Assembly: GCA_963811805.1 (NCBI GenBank)
Contig: CAWESU010000002.1
Location: 124,001-188,000, forward strand
Direction: 5' to 3'
Source of the DNA: DAHUXN01 sp963811805
GTDB lineage: Bacteria; Acidobacteriota; Terriglobia; Acidiferrales; UBA7541
Length of the DNA stretch: 64,000 bases
A program made the position numbers and the translations under genes. Shown piece by piece: positions 43,334 through 55,948 of the stretch. The notes under the pieces were generated by a model, which ran no database searches, had not been told where the DNA came from, and worked only from the letters and a program-made list of their open reading frames with translations. The number at the start of each line of letters is the position of its first letter. Position 1 is the stretch's first letter.

Positions 43334-43653
43334 TTGTGCGCGTGTGGCGCGGTCGCGTGGCGGCGCAGAACGAAAAAGCTTACATCCAGCATCTGACGCG
43401 GCGCGTTTTTCCGGCATTCCGCACGATTGACGGTTTTCTAGGCGGCTCGCTTCTGAAGGAGCCGCGCGCCGATGGCGTGGAGTTCATGGTCATCACGCGC
43501 TGGCAGTCGATGGACGCGGTGCGCAAATTTGCGGCGCCGGACGTGACGAAGGCGGTGGTCGAGCCAGCGGCATTGGAGATTCTGATCGAATACGACCGCG
43601 TGGTGAAGCATTACGAATTTGTGGCGGAAGTTTCGGGCGCAGGACATTTGTGA
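43330..43653 (+). CDS. Antibiotic-biosynthesis-monooxygenase (ABM)-like protein
   Basis: This 107-residue dimeric alpha/beta-barrel-type protein reads MIVRVWRGRVAAQNEKAYIQ, FLGGSLLKEPRADGVEFMVI, TRWQSMDAVRKFA, ending with YEFVAEV. Such small ABM proteins include heme-degrading and quinol monooxygenases, but many are uncharacterised. It overlaps hisS by ATGA, so it is cotranslated with the synthetase; a functional link is not obvious. Confidence 0.75.
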   Translation: MIVRVWRGRVAAQNEKAYIQHLTRRVFPAFRTIDGFLGGSLLKEPRADGVEFMVITRWQSMDAVRKFAAPDVTKAVVEPAALEILIEYDRVVKHYEFVAEVSGAGHL

Positions 43654-43702
43654 AGCCCGGCGGCGAACTTGTTTTTGATTTCTTTTCAGGGGGAGATTCG
43701 AA

Positions 43703-45505
43703 TTGTTCGATTCGTTAGGTGAGTTGAAGCGGACGGGATATTGCGGCGATTTGCGCGTGGCGGACGCCGGCCGCAACGTGATTTTGATGGGCTGGGTGCA
43801 CCGGCGCCGCGATTTGGGCAATTTGATTTTCCTCGATCTGCGCGACCGCGCCGGCATTTGCCAAGTGGTCTGCAATCGCGACAAATATCCCGAAGCGCAT
43901 GCCAAAGCGGACGAAGTTCGTCCCGAATACGTCGTGGCCGTGGAAGGCCGCGTGAATCGCCGCGAGAAGCCCAATCCGGAAATCGCTACTGGCGACGTGG
44001 AAGTGATGGCCACGCGCGTCTACATTTTGAATAACGCCAAGACGCCGCCGTTCCAAATCGAAGACGACACCACCGCCAGCGAAGAGACGCGGCTGCGTTA
44101 CCGTTATCTCGATTTGCGCCGGCGCAAGCCGCACAAGAACATCGCGCTTCGCCATCGCGTGGTGTTTGAAATCCGCAAAGCGCTCGACGAACTGGGCTTT
44201 TACGAAATTGAAACGCCGATGCTCACGCGCTCGACTCCCGAGGGCGCGCGCGATTATCTGGTGCCCAGCCGCGTGCATCACGGGCAGTTCTACGCGCTGC
44301 CGCAATCGCCGCAAATCTTCAAACAAATTCTGATGATCAGCGGCATGGACCGCTATTTCCAGATTGTGCGCTGCTTCCGCGACGAAGATTTGCGCGCCGA
44401 CCGCCAGCCGGAGTTCACCCAGCTGGATTTGGAGATGGCCTTTCCACGGCAGCAGGACGTTTTCGATGTGATCGAGCGCGTGATGGAGCGGGCCATGACC
44501 GTCATCGGCGCGACCGTCCGCCGGCCGTTCCGCCACATGCTTTATAAAGACGCGCTGCGCCGCTACGGTTCGGACAAGCCGGATTTGCGCTTCGGCATGG
44601 AGCTGCAGGACGTTACGAAATTCTTCGAGCCCGCGCGCGCGACCTTCGGGATCGAAGGCAACGTGTACGCGCTGCTGGCGCAGGGCGCGGCCGGGTGGTC
44701 GCGCAAGCAGCTCGACGAGTTGGGCGAGCTGGCCAAGGGCCTGGGGGCGAAGGCGATTTACACCATCAAAGTGACTCCGGAGGGCGTTTCGTCCTCGCTG
44801 GAAAAAACACTTGGCGTGGAGTTGTTGACGCAATTGGCGAAGAGCGTCGGCGCGAAGCGCAACGATTTGATTGTGGCGGTGGCGGCGAAGGAGGCGATCG
44901 TGCACGGCGACGCGGCGGCGATGGTCGCGGGGCAAGTGCGCTTGCGGCTCGCCGAACAGCTCGGCGTGGTGAGCAAAGACCGCTGGGAGTTTGCGTGGAT
45001 CACCGGCTTCCCGCTTTTTGAATGGAGCGAAACCGACAAACAATGGGTGAGCGCGCAGCATCCGTTCACCGGAATCATCGAAGAGGACTTGGACAAGCTC
45101 GAAGACGAGGCCAAGCGTGGCGAAATTCGCTCCAAGGGCTACGATTTGGTGCTCAACGGCGTCGAGCTCGGTTCCGGCAGCATTCGAATTCATCGCCAGG
45201 ATGTGCAGGCGCGCTTGTTCAAGGCGCTGGGGCTCTCCGACGAGACCGCGCGGCGGCGATTTGGATTCTTCCTCGACGCGCTGACCTATGGCACGCCTCC
45301 GCATGGCGGAATCGCGCTGGGCATCGACCGCATGGTCGCGCTGCTCGCGGGAGAAAAATCGCTGCGCGAAGTGATCGCCTTCCCGAAGACCACCGCGGCG
45401 CAGGATTTGATGGCCGAGTCGCCGAGCGAAGTGGAAACCGAGCAGCTCGATCAATTGGGCATCATGCTGAAGCCCGAGGAAAAACCGACCGCCGGTGGCG
45501 CATGA
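43703..45505 (+). CDS. aspS: Aspartyl-tRNA synthetase
   Basis: This 600-residue class IIb synthetase of bacterial type has the OB-fold anticodon domain (LGNLIFLDLRDRAGICQVV), LRYRYLDLRR, motif 2 FRDEDLRADRQPEFTQLDLE, the bacterial GAD insertion (about residues 300-420) and motif 3 GIALGIDRMVALLAG. It charges tRNA-Asp, and possibly tRNA-Asn if the enzyme is non-discriminating. The TTG at 43703 has GGGGGAG upstream. It follows hisS and the ABM gene on the same strand. Confidence 0.95.
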   Translation: MFDSLGELKRTGYCGDLRVADAGRNVILMGWVHRRRDLGNLIFLDLRDRAGICQVVCNRDKYPEAHAKADEVRPEYVVAVEGRVNRREKPNPEIATGDVEVMATRVYILNNAKTPPFQIEDDTTASEETRLRYRYLDLRRRKPHKNIALRHRVVFEIRKALDELGFYEIETPMLTRSTPEGARDYLVPSRVHHGQFYALPQSPQIFKQILMISGMDRYFQIVRCFRDEDLRADRQPEFTQLDLEMAFPRQQDVFDVIERVMERAMTVIGATVRRPFRHMLYKDALRRYGSDKPDLRFGMELQDVTKFFEPARATFGIEGNVYALLAQGAAGWSRKQLDELGELAKGLGAKAIYTIKVTPEGVSSSLEKTLGVELLTQLAKSVGAKRNDLIVAVAAKEAIVHGDAAAMVAGQVRLRLAEQLGVVSKDRWEFAWITGFPLFEWSETDKQWVSAQHPFTGIIEEDLDKLEDEAKRGEIRSKGYDLVLNGVELGSGSIRIHRQDVQARLFKALGLSDETARRRFGFFLDALTYGTPPHGGIALGIDRMVALLAGEKSLREVIAFPKTTAAQDLMAESPSEVETEQLDQLGIMLKPEEKPTAGGA

Positions 45506-45536
45506 GGGGAACGTCTGAATCCTAGCTTCCCAGGAG

Positions 45537-45588
45537 GCCGGAGCTTTAGCTCCGGCGGAAGAGCGTGCAGGGACGGGGCTTTAGCCCC
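45537..45588. repeat. Upstream REP pair flanking RAYT
   Basis: Two hairpins, GCCGGAGCTTTAGCTCCGGC (45537-45556) and GGGGCTTTAGCCCC (45575-45588), lie in the aspS-RAYT gap. The second is the inverse match of the hairpin downstream of the transposase. Confidence 0.75.
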
Positions 45589-45604
45589 TGAAGAAGGTAA
45601 GTGA

Positions 45605-46210
45605 ATGTCCACCCCGAAACATCGAACTGCTCCGAGAAGCTCCTATTTTGTGACCGCGAAGTGTTGGAACGGCCGGCGTGTATTCCAGGTTCGAGAGGCT
45701 GCGCAGGTTTTCGTCCAGACTCTGCTCCACTACCGTGATGGAAGCGCTTATTTGCTCCACGAGTTTGTTCTGATGCCTGACCATTTTCATCTACTGATTA
45801 CTCCTGGCGCGTCGACGAGCCTTGAAAAGGCCGTGCAGTTGATCAAAGGCGGCAGCTCTCGCCGGATTCAGAAAAGCACTCCGGCAATGGCAATCTGGCA
45901 GGAAGGCTTCTACGATTGGACCATCCGCGATCCGGATGATTGGAATGCGAAAGTGCATTATATACGGATGAATCCAGTACGCGCCAAGCTCGTCGATAAG
46001 CCCGCCGATTGGCCGTATTCCTCCGCGAGCAATCGATTTACCACGGATCCGGTGCCTCACAAATACCTCGACGCTTCTTCAGGGGCTAAAGCCCCCGTTG
46101 CACCCAGGCAAACGGCGGGGCTGAAGCCCCGCCCTCCTGAAAAAATCTCGCGGAGTACCCCTACTGAGCGAATGGATCATCCGCACTTTGATCGCGAGCA
46201 CAAAGTATGA
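45605..46210 (+). CDS. REP-associated tyrosine transposase (RAYT)
   Basis: This 201-residue Y1/HUH-type protein has the metal-binding His-x-His in LMPDHFHLLI (H60, H62) and the Tyr-bearing helix VHYIRMNPVRAKL (about Y120). RAYTs bind and cleave REP hairpins and are thought to spread them. The normal fold ends near residue 155; the last 45 residues are encoded by the downstream REP pair (SSGAKAPVAP...AGLKPRPPEK) and reach the stop in the ATGA overlap with mutL. Insertion therefore placed the gene between aspS and mutL, with readthrough into their junction. Confidence 0.85.
   Translation: MSTPKHRTAPRSSYFVTAKCWNGRRVFQVREAAQVFVQTLLHYRDGSAYLLHEFVLMPDHFHLLITPGASTSLEKAVQLIKGGSSRRIQKSTPAMAIWQEGFYDWTIRDPDDWNAKVHYIRMNPVRAKLVDKPADWPYSSASNRFTTDPVPHKYLDASSGAKAPVAPRQTAGLKPRPPEKISRSTPTERMDHPHFDREHKV
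46082..46133. repeat. Downstream REP pair, inside the RAYT reading frame
   Basis: GGGGCTAAAGCCCC (46082-46095) and GGCGGGGCTGAAGCCCCGCC (46114-46133). The first is the reverse complement of the upstream GGGGCTTTAGCCCC, so the transposase is bracketed by inverted REP copies. Confidence 0.75.
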
Positions 46211-48201
46211 GTCGGATACGGATACTGCCGGAGAATGTCGCGAATAAAATCGCGGCGGGCGAAGTGGTGGAGCGGCCCGCGTCGGTGGTGAAGGAGCTGC
46301 TCGAAAATTCGCTCGATGCGGGCGCGAAAAGCGTGCGCGTGGAAGTGGAATCGGGCGGCAAGCGCCTGATTCGCATCACCGACGACGGCAGCGGAATGCT
46401 GCACGACGACGCGCTGCTGGCGTTCGAGCGGCATGCGACTTCGAAGCTGCGAAATGCGGATGATTTGCTCTCGATCTCGACCCTGGGATTTCGCGGCGAA
46501 GCGCTGCCGTCGATTGCGGCGGTTTCGCGGCTGACCCTGGAAACGCGCGCGGCGGAAGAGGAGCAGGGAGCGCGCATCGAATTTGCCGGCGGGAAACTCA
46601 TCAGCGTGAAGCCTGCGGGCGCGCCGGCGGGCACGGCGATCAGCGTTGCGGACCTTTTCTACAGCGTTCCGGCGCGGCGAAAATTCCTGAAATCGGAAAC
46701 CACCGAGCTGGGCCACATCGCCTCGCTGGTGACGCATTACGCGCTCGCGCATCCCGACAAGCATTTTCTGCTGAAGACACCCACGCAGGAAATTCTGAAC
46801 GCAACGCCGGTGGAGACCATGGCGGAGCGCGTGTATCAAGTGTTTGGCCGGCAGGCGGCTATGGAAATGGTGGAGATGGCGCCCGTGGAAGCGCCGATTC
46901 GTGCGGCCATCACCGAGCCGGAAATGGAGCCGGGCGAAGAGGCGGCGTGCATTCGCATTTCGGGTTTCGTGTCGCGGCCGGAAATCCAGCGCAGCAATCG
47001 CAACGCCATTTACATTTTCGTGAACCGGAGGCTGATACGCGACCGGCTGGTGCTGCATGCCATCAACGAAGCGTATCGGAACATCGTTCCACCGGGCGTT
47101 TTTCCGGCGGTGCTGCTGTTTCTGGAATTGCCGTACGAGGAAGTCGACGTGAACGTGCATCCGGCGAAAATCGAGGTGCGCTTCCGGCATTCGCAGGTGG
47201 TGCACGATTTTGTGCGCGATTCGATTCGCATGGCGCTGTCGAACGCACGGCCGGTGCCCAGTTTTCCTTCGTCGGGGAGCAAAACGGAAAGCGCGCTGGC
47301 GGCGAGCGCCGGCGCGAACGCCACGCAGGCTTTTGCGGCGGGCGCTGCACCAGCGGTAAGGGGCACTGATGACGGCGCGGAAAGTTTCGCGGCCGGCGGC
47401 GGATTCGCCGCCGCGCCGGTGGAAGCAGGGGCGGCCGTTGACGAAGAGTTCGAGCTGAGCGGCGCACCGGACCGGCCGATTCCGCAGCGGCTGAATTTCG
47501 AGACAGGCGAGACAATTGTACTGCCCAGAGCGGTGCCCGAATCGGGCGAAGGCTGTGGCCAGCCGTCGCAAGCCACGACAGGCGAATCGGAATCCGCGGG
47601 TGCGCTGCCGGGGCCGCACGACATCGGCGACCTGAAACCACTGGGACAAATCAACGCGAGCTACATCGTCGCGGTGAACACTGAGGGCCTTTGGATCGTT
47701 GACCAGCACGTGGCGCACGAGCGCGTGCTGTTTGAAAAGCATTTGGCGGCGCGGCGCGCAGGCGCGGTAGGCGGGCAGCGGCTGCTGATGCCGATTGTCG
47801 CGGAGCTTTCGCCACATCAGATCGCCATTTTCGAGCAGATCGCCGAGGAGTTGCGCGCGAATGGTTTCGAAGCGGAATTGATGGGGCCGCGCGCGGTGGC
47901 GATCGCGGCGGCGCCGGCGGGAATTGCCAGCGGCAACACGGAAAAATTGCTGGAAGAAATTTTGGACGGCGTCGCGCGCGAATCGCAGGCCATTTCGCTG
48001 GAATCGTTGCAGGGGCGCATCGCCGCGTCGACGGCGTGCCAGGCGGCCATCAAAGTGAACATGCCGCTGGACCAGACGAAAATGGAATGGCTGCTCGCAG
48101 AGCTGGCTAAGGCGGATTATCCGATGAGCTGCCCGCACGGGCGTCCGGTAGTGCTGCGATATTCCGTGCGCGAAATCGAGCGCGCCTTCAAACGGATTTG
48201 A
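46207..48201 (+). CDS. mutL: DNA mismatch repair protein MutL (endonuclease type)
   Basis: This 664-residue protein has a GHL ATPase N-domain (VVERPASVVKELLENSLDAG; ITDDGSGM; STLGFRGEALPSIAAV). A low-complexity Ala/Gly-rich linker spans about residues 350-470. The C-terminal domain has the nuclease motifs DQHVAHERVLFE (DQHA-x2-E-x4-E type), ACQAAIKVN and SCPHGRPVV. It is thus the nicking MutL found in bacteria without MutH. The ATG overlaps the RAYT stop (ATGA). Confidence 0.95.
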   Translation: MSRIRILPENVANKIAAGEVVERPASVVKELLENSLDAGAKSVRVEVESGGKRLIRITDDGSGMLHDDALLAFERHATSKLRNADDLLSISTLGFRGEALPSIAAVSRLTLETRAAEEEQGARIEFAGGKLISVKPAGAPAGTAISVADLFYSVPARRKFLKSETTELGHIASLVTHYALAHPDKHFLLKTPTQEILNATPVETMAERVYQVFGRQAAMEMVEMAPVEAPIRAAITEPEMEPGEEAACIRISGFVSRPEIQRSNRNAIYIFVNRRLIRDRLVLHAINEAYRNIVPPGVFPAVLLFLELPYEEVDVNVHPAKIEVRFRHSQVVHDFVRDSIRMALSNARPVPSFPSSGSKTESALAASAGANATQAFAAGAAPAVRGTDDGAESFAAGGGFAAAPVEAGAAVDEEFELSGAPDRPIPQRLNFETGETIVLPRAVPESGEGCGQPSQATTGESESAGALPGPHDIGDLKPLGQINASYIVAVNTEGLWIVDQHVAHERVLFEKHLAARRAGAVGGQRLLMPIVAELSPHQIAIFEQIAEELRANGFEAELMGPRAVAIAAAPAGIASGNTEKLLEEILDGVARESQAISLESLQGRIAASTACQAAIKVNMPLDQTKMEWLLAELAKADYPMSCPHGRPVVLRYSVREIERAFKRI

Positions 48202-48204
48202 ACT

Positions 48205-48498
48205 ATGGACTCAGCGTTGCTTAATTCGCTGGCACAGGACTTTGCGATGGCAGCCGGGACCTGTTTCGTAGTATTGGCGCTCGCACTCCGCTTCATGCGG
48301 GTAAAGGTAAATGCGTGCTTGTCGGCGGAGAGCAAGATTTCTTGGGCTATGGAATTGGCGCTGCGGAAACGAATTATCGCAGACTATCGACGTCTGTACC
48401 CACGGGGGTGGGGTCACCCTGTCTTACGAACTTCCTTTATTGTTTGGACAGTTCTGGTGGTGTTAGCCATCTCAGCGAAGGCTCTATCGATACGGTGA
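48205..48498 (+). CDS. Small membrane protein of unknown function
   Basis: This 97-residue protein has two hydrophobic helices (about residues 14-30, MAAGTCFVVLALALRFM, and 76-93, SFIVWTVLVVLAISAKAL). A basic loop between them contains ELALRKRIIADYRRLYPRG. It starts three bases after the mutL stop and ends ten bases before cmk. Codons are less GC-rich than those of its neighbours, hinting at recent arrival. No family recognised. Confidence 0.5.
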   Translation: MDSALLNSLAQDFAMAAGTCFVVLALALRFMRVKVNACLSAESKISWAMELALRKRIIADYRRLYPRGWGHPVLRTSFIVWTVLVVLAISAKALSIR

Positions 48499-48507
48499 TC
48501 TAGCTGC

Positions 48508-49221
48508 GTGAGCAATCCAACACACAAATTGGTGATCGCGATTGATGGGCCGGTAGGGTCGGGGAAGAGCACTGCGGCGCGGCGCGTGGCGGAGCTGCTC
48601 GGTTATACGTACATCGATACCGGCGCGATGTACCGTGCGGTGGCGCTGAAGGCGCTGCGCGCGAAAATCGCGATGGACGCGAGCGACAAGCTGGTCGCGC
48701 TGGCCGGGACGGCGCGCATCGACTTGCGTGTGGGGGCGCCTGAAAATGGCGGCACGCAGCGCGTTTTTCTCGATGGCGAAGACGTGACTGCGGCGATTCG
48801 CACGCCGGAGGTTTCGCAGGCGGCGTCGAAAGTGGCGATGATCGAAGGCGTGCGGCACGTGCTGGTCGCCGAGCAGCGGCGCGCCGGAGCGAGCGGCGCA
48901 GTGGTGATGGAAGGGCGCGACATCGGCAGCGTGGTTTTTCCCGATGCGGAGCTGAAGATTTTCCTGACCGCGTCGGATGAAGTGCGCGCGCGGCGCCGCT
49001 GGCGGGAGCATCAGCAAAAGGGCGACGCGATCGATTTGGCGCGCACGCTCGAGGAAATCCGCGAGCGCGACCGTCGCGATTCCGCGCGCGAGCATTCGCC
49101 GCTGGTGCGCGCGGAAGGCGCGGTGCTGGTCGACAGCACGGCGATGGAGCCGGAAGAAGTCGCGCGCCTGATCGCCATGCTGGCGCGCGAGAAAAACGCC
49201 GCGGCTGGCGTCAGAGCGTGA
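48508..49221 (+). CDS. cmk: Cytidylate kinase
   Basis: This 237-residue P-loop kinase phosphorylates CMP and dCMP. Walker A IAIDGPVGSGKSTAARRVAE is followed by LLGYTYIDTGAMYRAVALKA and VVMEGRDIGSVVFPDAELKI, then the lid RRRWREHQQKGD. Length fits Cmk. The GTG at 48508 begins about nine residues before the P-loop strand and lacks a strong ribosome-binding site. Confidence 0.93.
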   Translation: MSNPTHKLVIAIDGPVGSGKSTAARRVAELLGYTYIDTGAMYRAVALKALRAKIAMDASDKLVALAGTARIDLRVGAPENGGTQRVFLDGEDVTAAIRTPEVSQAASKVAMIEGVRHVLVAEQRRAGASGAVVMEGRDIGSVVFPDAELKIFLTASDEVRARRRWREHQQKGDAIDLARTLEEIRERDRRDSAREHSPLVRAEGAVLVDSTAMEPEEVARLIAMLAREKNAAAGVRA

Positions 49222-49264
49222 ACACGGGTCGCTGCGCGTCGCAAGTGCGGACCTTCGTTTTACG

Positions 49265-50476
49265 TTACGCGCTGAACGCCTGGCGCGCCCAGTCCAGCGA
49301 GCGCAGATAGAGCCCGGGCAGCGAACTTTCGCTCAGCCGCAGTTTTGTTATCACTGCCGAGCAGGCCGGCCAATCGCCGCGCTCGTAGGACGTCACGCAA
49401 TCCAGCACCTGCTTGAAGCGATTGTCCTTGCCGGTGAGCGCGTCGCGCACATCGGGAGCGACGTGGATTTCATCGAGCACCGCGGCCATCGGCCGGCCGA
49501 AGAGCACGTCCATCACGGACAGCAGGCCAAGGAAGAAAAGATCGGTGCCGCGGCCGGCGAGCCCGGCCTGCGAAGCGAGCGATTCGCAGAAAAGTCCGCG
49601 CGAAATCGAAATGAGCGTCAGTTCTTCTGGCTTGTCCTCGCCCAAAGCCACGATGGCCATGGCCGAGAGCCAGCGGCGAAAATCATTTTCGCCGATCAGT
49701 GCGACGGCATGGCGAATCGAGCGAATCTCGCTGCGAAAGCCAAGAAGCGGCGAATTGAGGTAGCGCAAGAACTTGTAGCACAGGGAAGGCTCGGTCTTGA
49801 GCATGCGCTCGACTTCGGCAAAGTTCATTTCGGGGCGGCCAAGCACGGCGATGATCCGGAGATTTTGCCGCTTGGTGGCCGTTACGTCCCTGGTGGAAAT
49901 GATTTGCGGGCGGGCGAAAAAATATCCCTGGAACAGGCGGTAGCCGAGGCGCTTCGCTTCATTGAAATCCTCGATGCGTTCGACCTTTTCCGCGAGCATG
50001 CTGATGCCGCGCGCGCCAAAACGCTTCGCCAGCGATTTCTTTTGCGCTGCGGAAGTGGAGAGGAAATCGATTTTGACGATGTTGGCGAGCTTGAGCAGCG
50101 GCTCCCAGGCCGGCGAGTCCTCGAAATCGTCCAGCGCGAGCCGGTAGCCGGCTTGCTTGAGCTTGCGGCATGCGGCGACAACTTCGGGCACGGGTTTGAC
50201 GGTTTCGAGCACTTCGACCACGATGCGCTCGCTGGGCAGCAGCAAAGCGTGCTCGAGGAGCAGGGAATTCTGCGAAAGGTTGATGAAGGCTGGATAGCCG
50301 CCGCAGAGCGAGTGCAGATCGAAGAGAAACGAACTTTCGATGATCAGAGTCGCCGATGCGTCTCCATCGGCCGGCGCGACGAAGCCGCCCTCCGCTTTGC
50401 TGCGAAACAGCAGCTCGTAGCCGGAGAGATTTTGCTTCGCATCGAGAATCGGCTGCCGAGCGATGAATCTTTGCAT
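49265..50476 (-). CDS. EAL-HDOD (YuxH-like) signalling protein
   Basis: This 403-residue protein has an N-terminal EAL-type domain (MQRFIARQPILDAKQNLSGY ELLFRS start; VVEVLETV; LALDDFEDS; FQGYFFARP). A C-terminal HDOD domain follows (about residues 200-390; LCYKFLRYLNSPLLGFRSEI, ISRGLFCESLASQAG). YuxH-type proteins often have degenerate EAL sites and may bind rather than cleave c-di-GMP. The ATG at 50476 follows GGGGAGA. It is on the same strand as rho but well separated. Confidence 0.82.
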   Translation of the reverse strand: MQRFIARQPILDAKQNLSGYELLFRSKAEGGFVAPADGDASATLIIESSFLFDLHSLCGGYPAFINLSQNSLLLEHALLLPSERIVVEVLETVKPVPEVVAACRKLKQAGYRLALDDFEDSPAWEPLLKLANIVKIDFLSTSAAQKKSLAKRFGARGISMLAEKVERIEDFNEAKRLGYRLFQGYFFARPQIISTRDVTATKRQNLRIIAVLGRPEMNFAEVERMLKTEPSLCYKFLRYLNSPLLGFRSEIRSIRHAVALIGENDFRRWLSAMAIVALGEDKPEELTLISISRGLFCESLASQAGLAGRGTDLFFLGLLSVMDVLFGRPMAAVLDEIHVAPDVRDALTGKDNRFKQVLDCVTSYERGDWPACSAVITKLRLSESSLPGLYLRSLDWARQAFSA

Positions 50477-50653
50477 TTCCGTCTCCCCTTTCGCGCCGCA
50501 GCGGTTATGGCACGAGCGGACGCAAGCGCCCAGCGCCGCTGCGAAATCGAGCGGCGACACAGATCACGTTGTCAGGGAAGGGGAATTAAGTTGTGGCGCG
50601 CGAGACAGACGCGGCGCACGCCCGTTTCAGGCGCCGTTCCGCTCGGGCTCGGC

Positions 50654-51913
<1,260 letters not shown>

Positions 51914-51915
51914 TG

Positions 51916-51933
51916 AATTCGTTCCTTCGAATT
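51916..51933 (-). promoter_or_regulatory. Hairpin with the rho ribosome-binding site in its loop
   Basis: On the minus strand AATTCG-AAGGAA-CGAATT is a perfect 6-bp stem whose six-base loop is the AAGGAA (51922-51927) eight bases before the rho ATG. A second stem, TTTGGA-AA-TCCAAA, lies just upstream at 51939-51952. Together they could tune rho translation (inference). Confidence 0.5.
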
Positions 51934-52151
51934 TATTTTTTGGATTTCCAAAGCTGTAAATTTTTCAAACCTGAGGTTTCTCCGGCGCGGATGCGTTCGG
52001 GTGTTTCCTCGGGCGGGTGATGTTTCTCGAAACCAGTACCGATCCCACTTCCTGCTGACATCGAAATTTCAGAAGCCAACAAATCGGAGCGGCACGAGCC
52101 GGATTTTCCCCCTCCGGCTAAGACTCTCGTTTCTGCATTGTGACAGCAGCG

Positions 52152-54557
<2,406 letters not shown>

Positions 54558-54584
54558 AAATTTGGTGGTTCTCCCCGTCCGCGG

Positions 54585-55853
54585 CTAGCCGGCCTTCTCG
54601 AGCAGGCTCCAGTTGATTTCCCGGCTCTTGACCATTTCCGCGTTGACGATGAAGTCGCGCATCTTGCGCTGAGAGGGGAGGTGGTACATCAGGTCAAGCA
54701 TCAGGTCTTCCAAAATCATGCGCAGGCCGCGCGCGCCCACTTTGCGCTGCAGGGCCAGCTCCGCCACGGTTTCCAGGGCGTCGTCGGTAAATTTGAGGCG
54801 AACATTTTCAAACTCGAATAGCTTCTGATACTGACGGATGAGCGCGTTCTTGGGTTCCTGCAAAATGCGAATCAGCGCCGATTTATCCAGATCGCCAAGC
54901 ACCCCGACAACCGGCAAGCGGCCGACAAATTCGGGAATCAGGCCGTAGCGAATCAGGTCGGTGGGCTGCGCCTGCTCCAGGACTTCGATATTGCGGCGCG
55001 AGGGCGTCGACGGCTGCACGTCGGCGTGAAACCCAAGAGACTTCTGGCCTACGCGGCGCTCGATGATTTTTTCCAGGCCCACGAACGCGCCACCACAAAT
55101 GAAAAGAATGTTGGTGGTGTCCACGGGCGTGAATTCCTGATGCGGATGCTTGCGGCCACCCTGCGGCGGAACGTTCGCCGTGGTGCCTTCCAGGATTTTC
55201 AGAAGCGCCTGCTGCACGCCTTCACCAGAAACGTCGCGGGTGATGGACGGGTTTTCGTCCTTCTTGGAAATTTTGTCGATTTCGTCGATATAGATGATAC
55301 CTTGCTGCGCCTTCTGCACGTCGCCATCGGCGGCTTGCAAGAGCTTCAAAATTATGTTTTCCACGTCTTCGCCGACGTAGCCCGCTTCGGTGAGCGTGGT
55401 GGCGTCCACAATGGCGAACGGAACCTCGAGCATGCGCGAAAGCGTCTGCGCCAAAAGGGTTTTGCCCGTGCCGGTGGGGCCGATCAGCAAAATATTGGAT
55501 TTGGTCAGCTCAACATCGCTCGGCGTGCGGTTCAGGAAGATGCGCTTGTAATGATTGTAGACCGCAACCGCCAATTTCTTTTTGGTCTTGTCCTGCCCGA
55601 TGACGTAGCCATCGAGAAACGACTTGATCTCCGGAGGCCGCGGCAAGCGCCGGCTGACGGGGCTGGTTTGCTCGCGCTTTTCTTCATCGAGAATCTGCTG
55701 GCATACGCTGACGCACTCGTTGCAAATATAGGAGCGCGGGTATTCCGAGGGCGAACTGATCAGTTTTTCGACTTGCTCCTGGGTCTTATGGCAAAAGGAG
55801 CAATGTAGCGTTTCCTCTGGGCTGAATCGTTTCACCGGTATTTCCGCCTCCAT
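54585..55853 (-). CDS. clpX: ATP-dependent Clp protease ATPase subunit ClpX
   Basis: This 422-residue unfoldase has an N-terminal C4 zinc-binding domain (CSFCHKTQEQ...; YICNECVSVC), Walker A LLIGPTGTGKTLLAQTL and Walker B GIIYIDEIDKISKK. The ClpP-docking IGF-type loop lies around ALIRQYQKLFEFE and the C-terminal D2 small domain follows. It unfolds tagged substrates for ClpP. It is downstream of clpP by 95 bases and upstream of lon. Confidence 0.97.
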   Translation of the reverse strand: MEAEIPVKRFSPEETLHCSFCHKTQEQVEKLISSPSEYPRSYICNECVSVCQQILDEEKREQTSPVSRRLPRPPEIKSFLDGYVIGQDKTKKKLAVAVYNHYKRIFLNRTPSDVELTKSNILLIGPTGTGKTLLAQTLSRMLEVPFAIVDATTLTEAGYVGEDVENIILKLLQAADGDVQKAQQGIIYIDEIDKISKKDENPSITRDVSGEGVQQALLKILEGTTANVPPQGGRKHPHQEFTPVDTTNILFICGGAFVGLEKIIERRVGQKSLGFHADVQPSTPSRRNIEVLEQAQPTDLIRYGLIPEFVGRLPVVGVLGDLDKSALIRILQEPKNALIRQYQKLFEFENVRLKFTDDALETVAELALQRKVGARGLRMILEDLMLDLMYHLPSQRKMRDFIVNAEMVKSREINWSLLEKAG

Positions 55854-55948
55854 TCCGGTGCGGCATGAACACTACTTGCCATTCTACGACAAGGCGCGAG
55901 CGTTGGGCGCAAGTTCATCTGTTTAGCTACTAACCTTTTGGAACGGAA

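Noticed and set aside
43715..45454. A 579-codon open frame opposite aspS
   Set aside because: Shadow of aspS caused by high GC at third positions; no motifs and no promoter or ribosome-binding site.
46177..48138. A 653-codon open frame opposite mutL
   Set aside because: Arg-rich shadow of mutL without recognisable domains.
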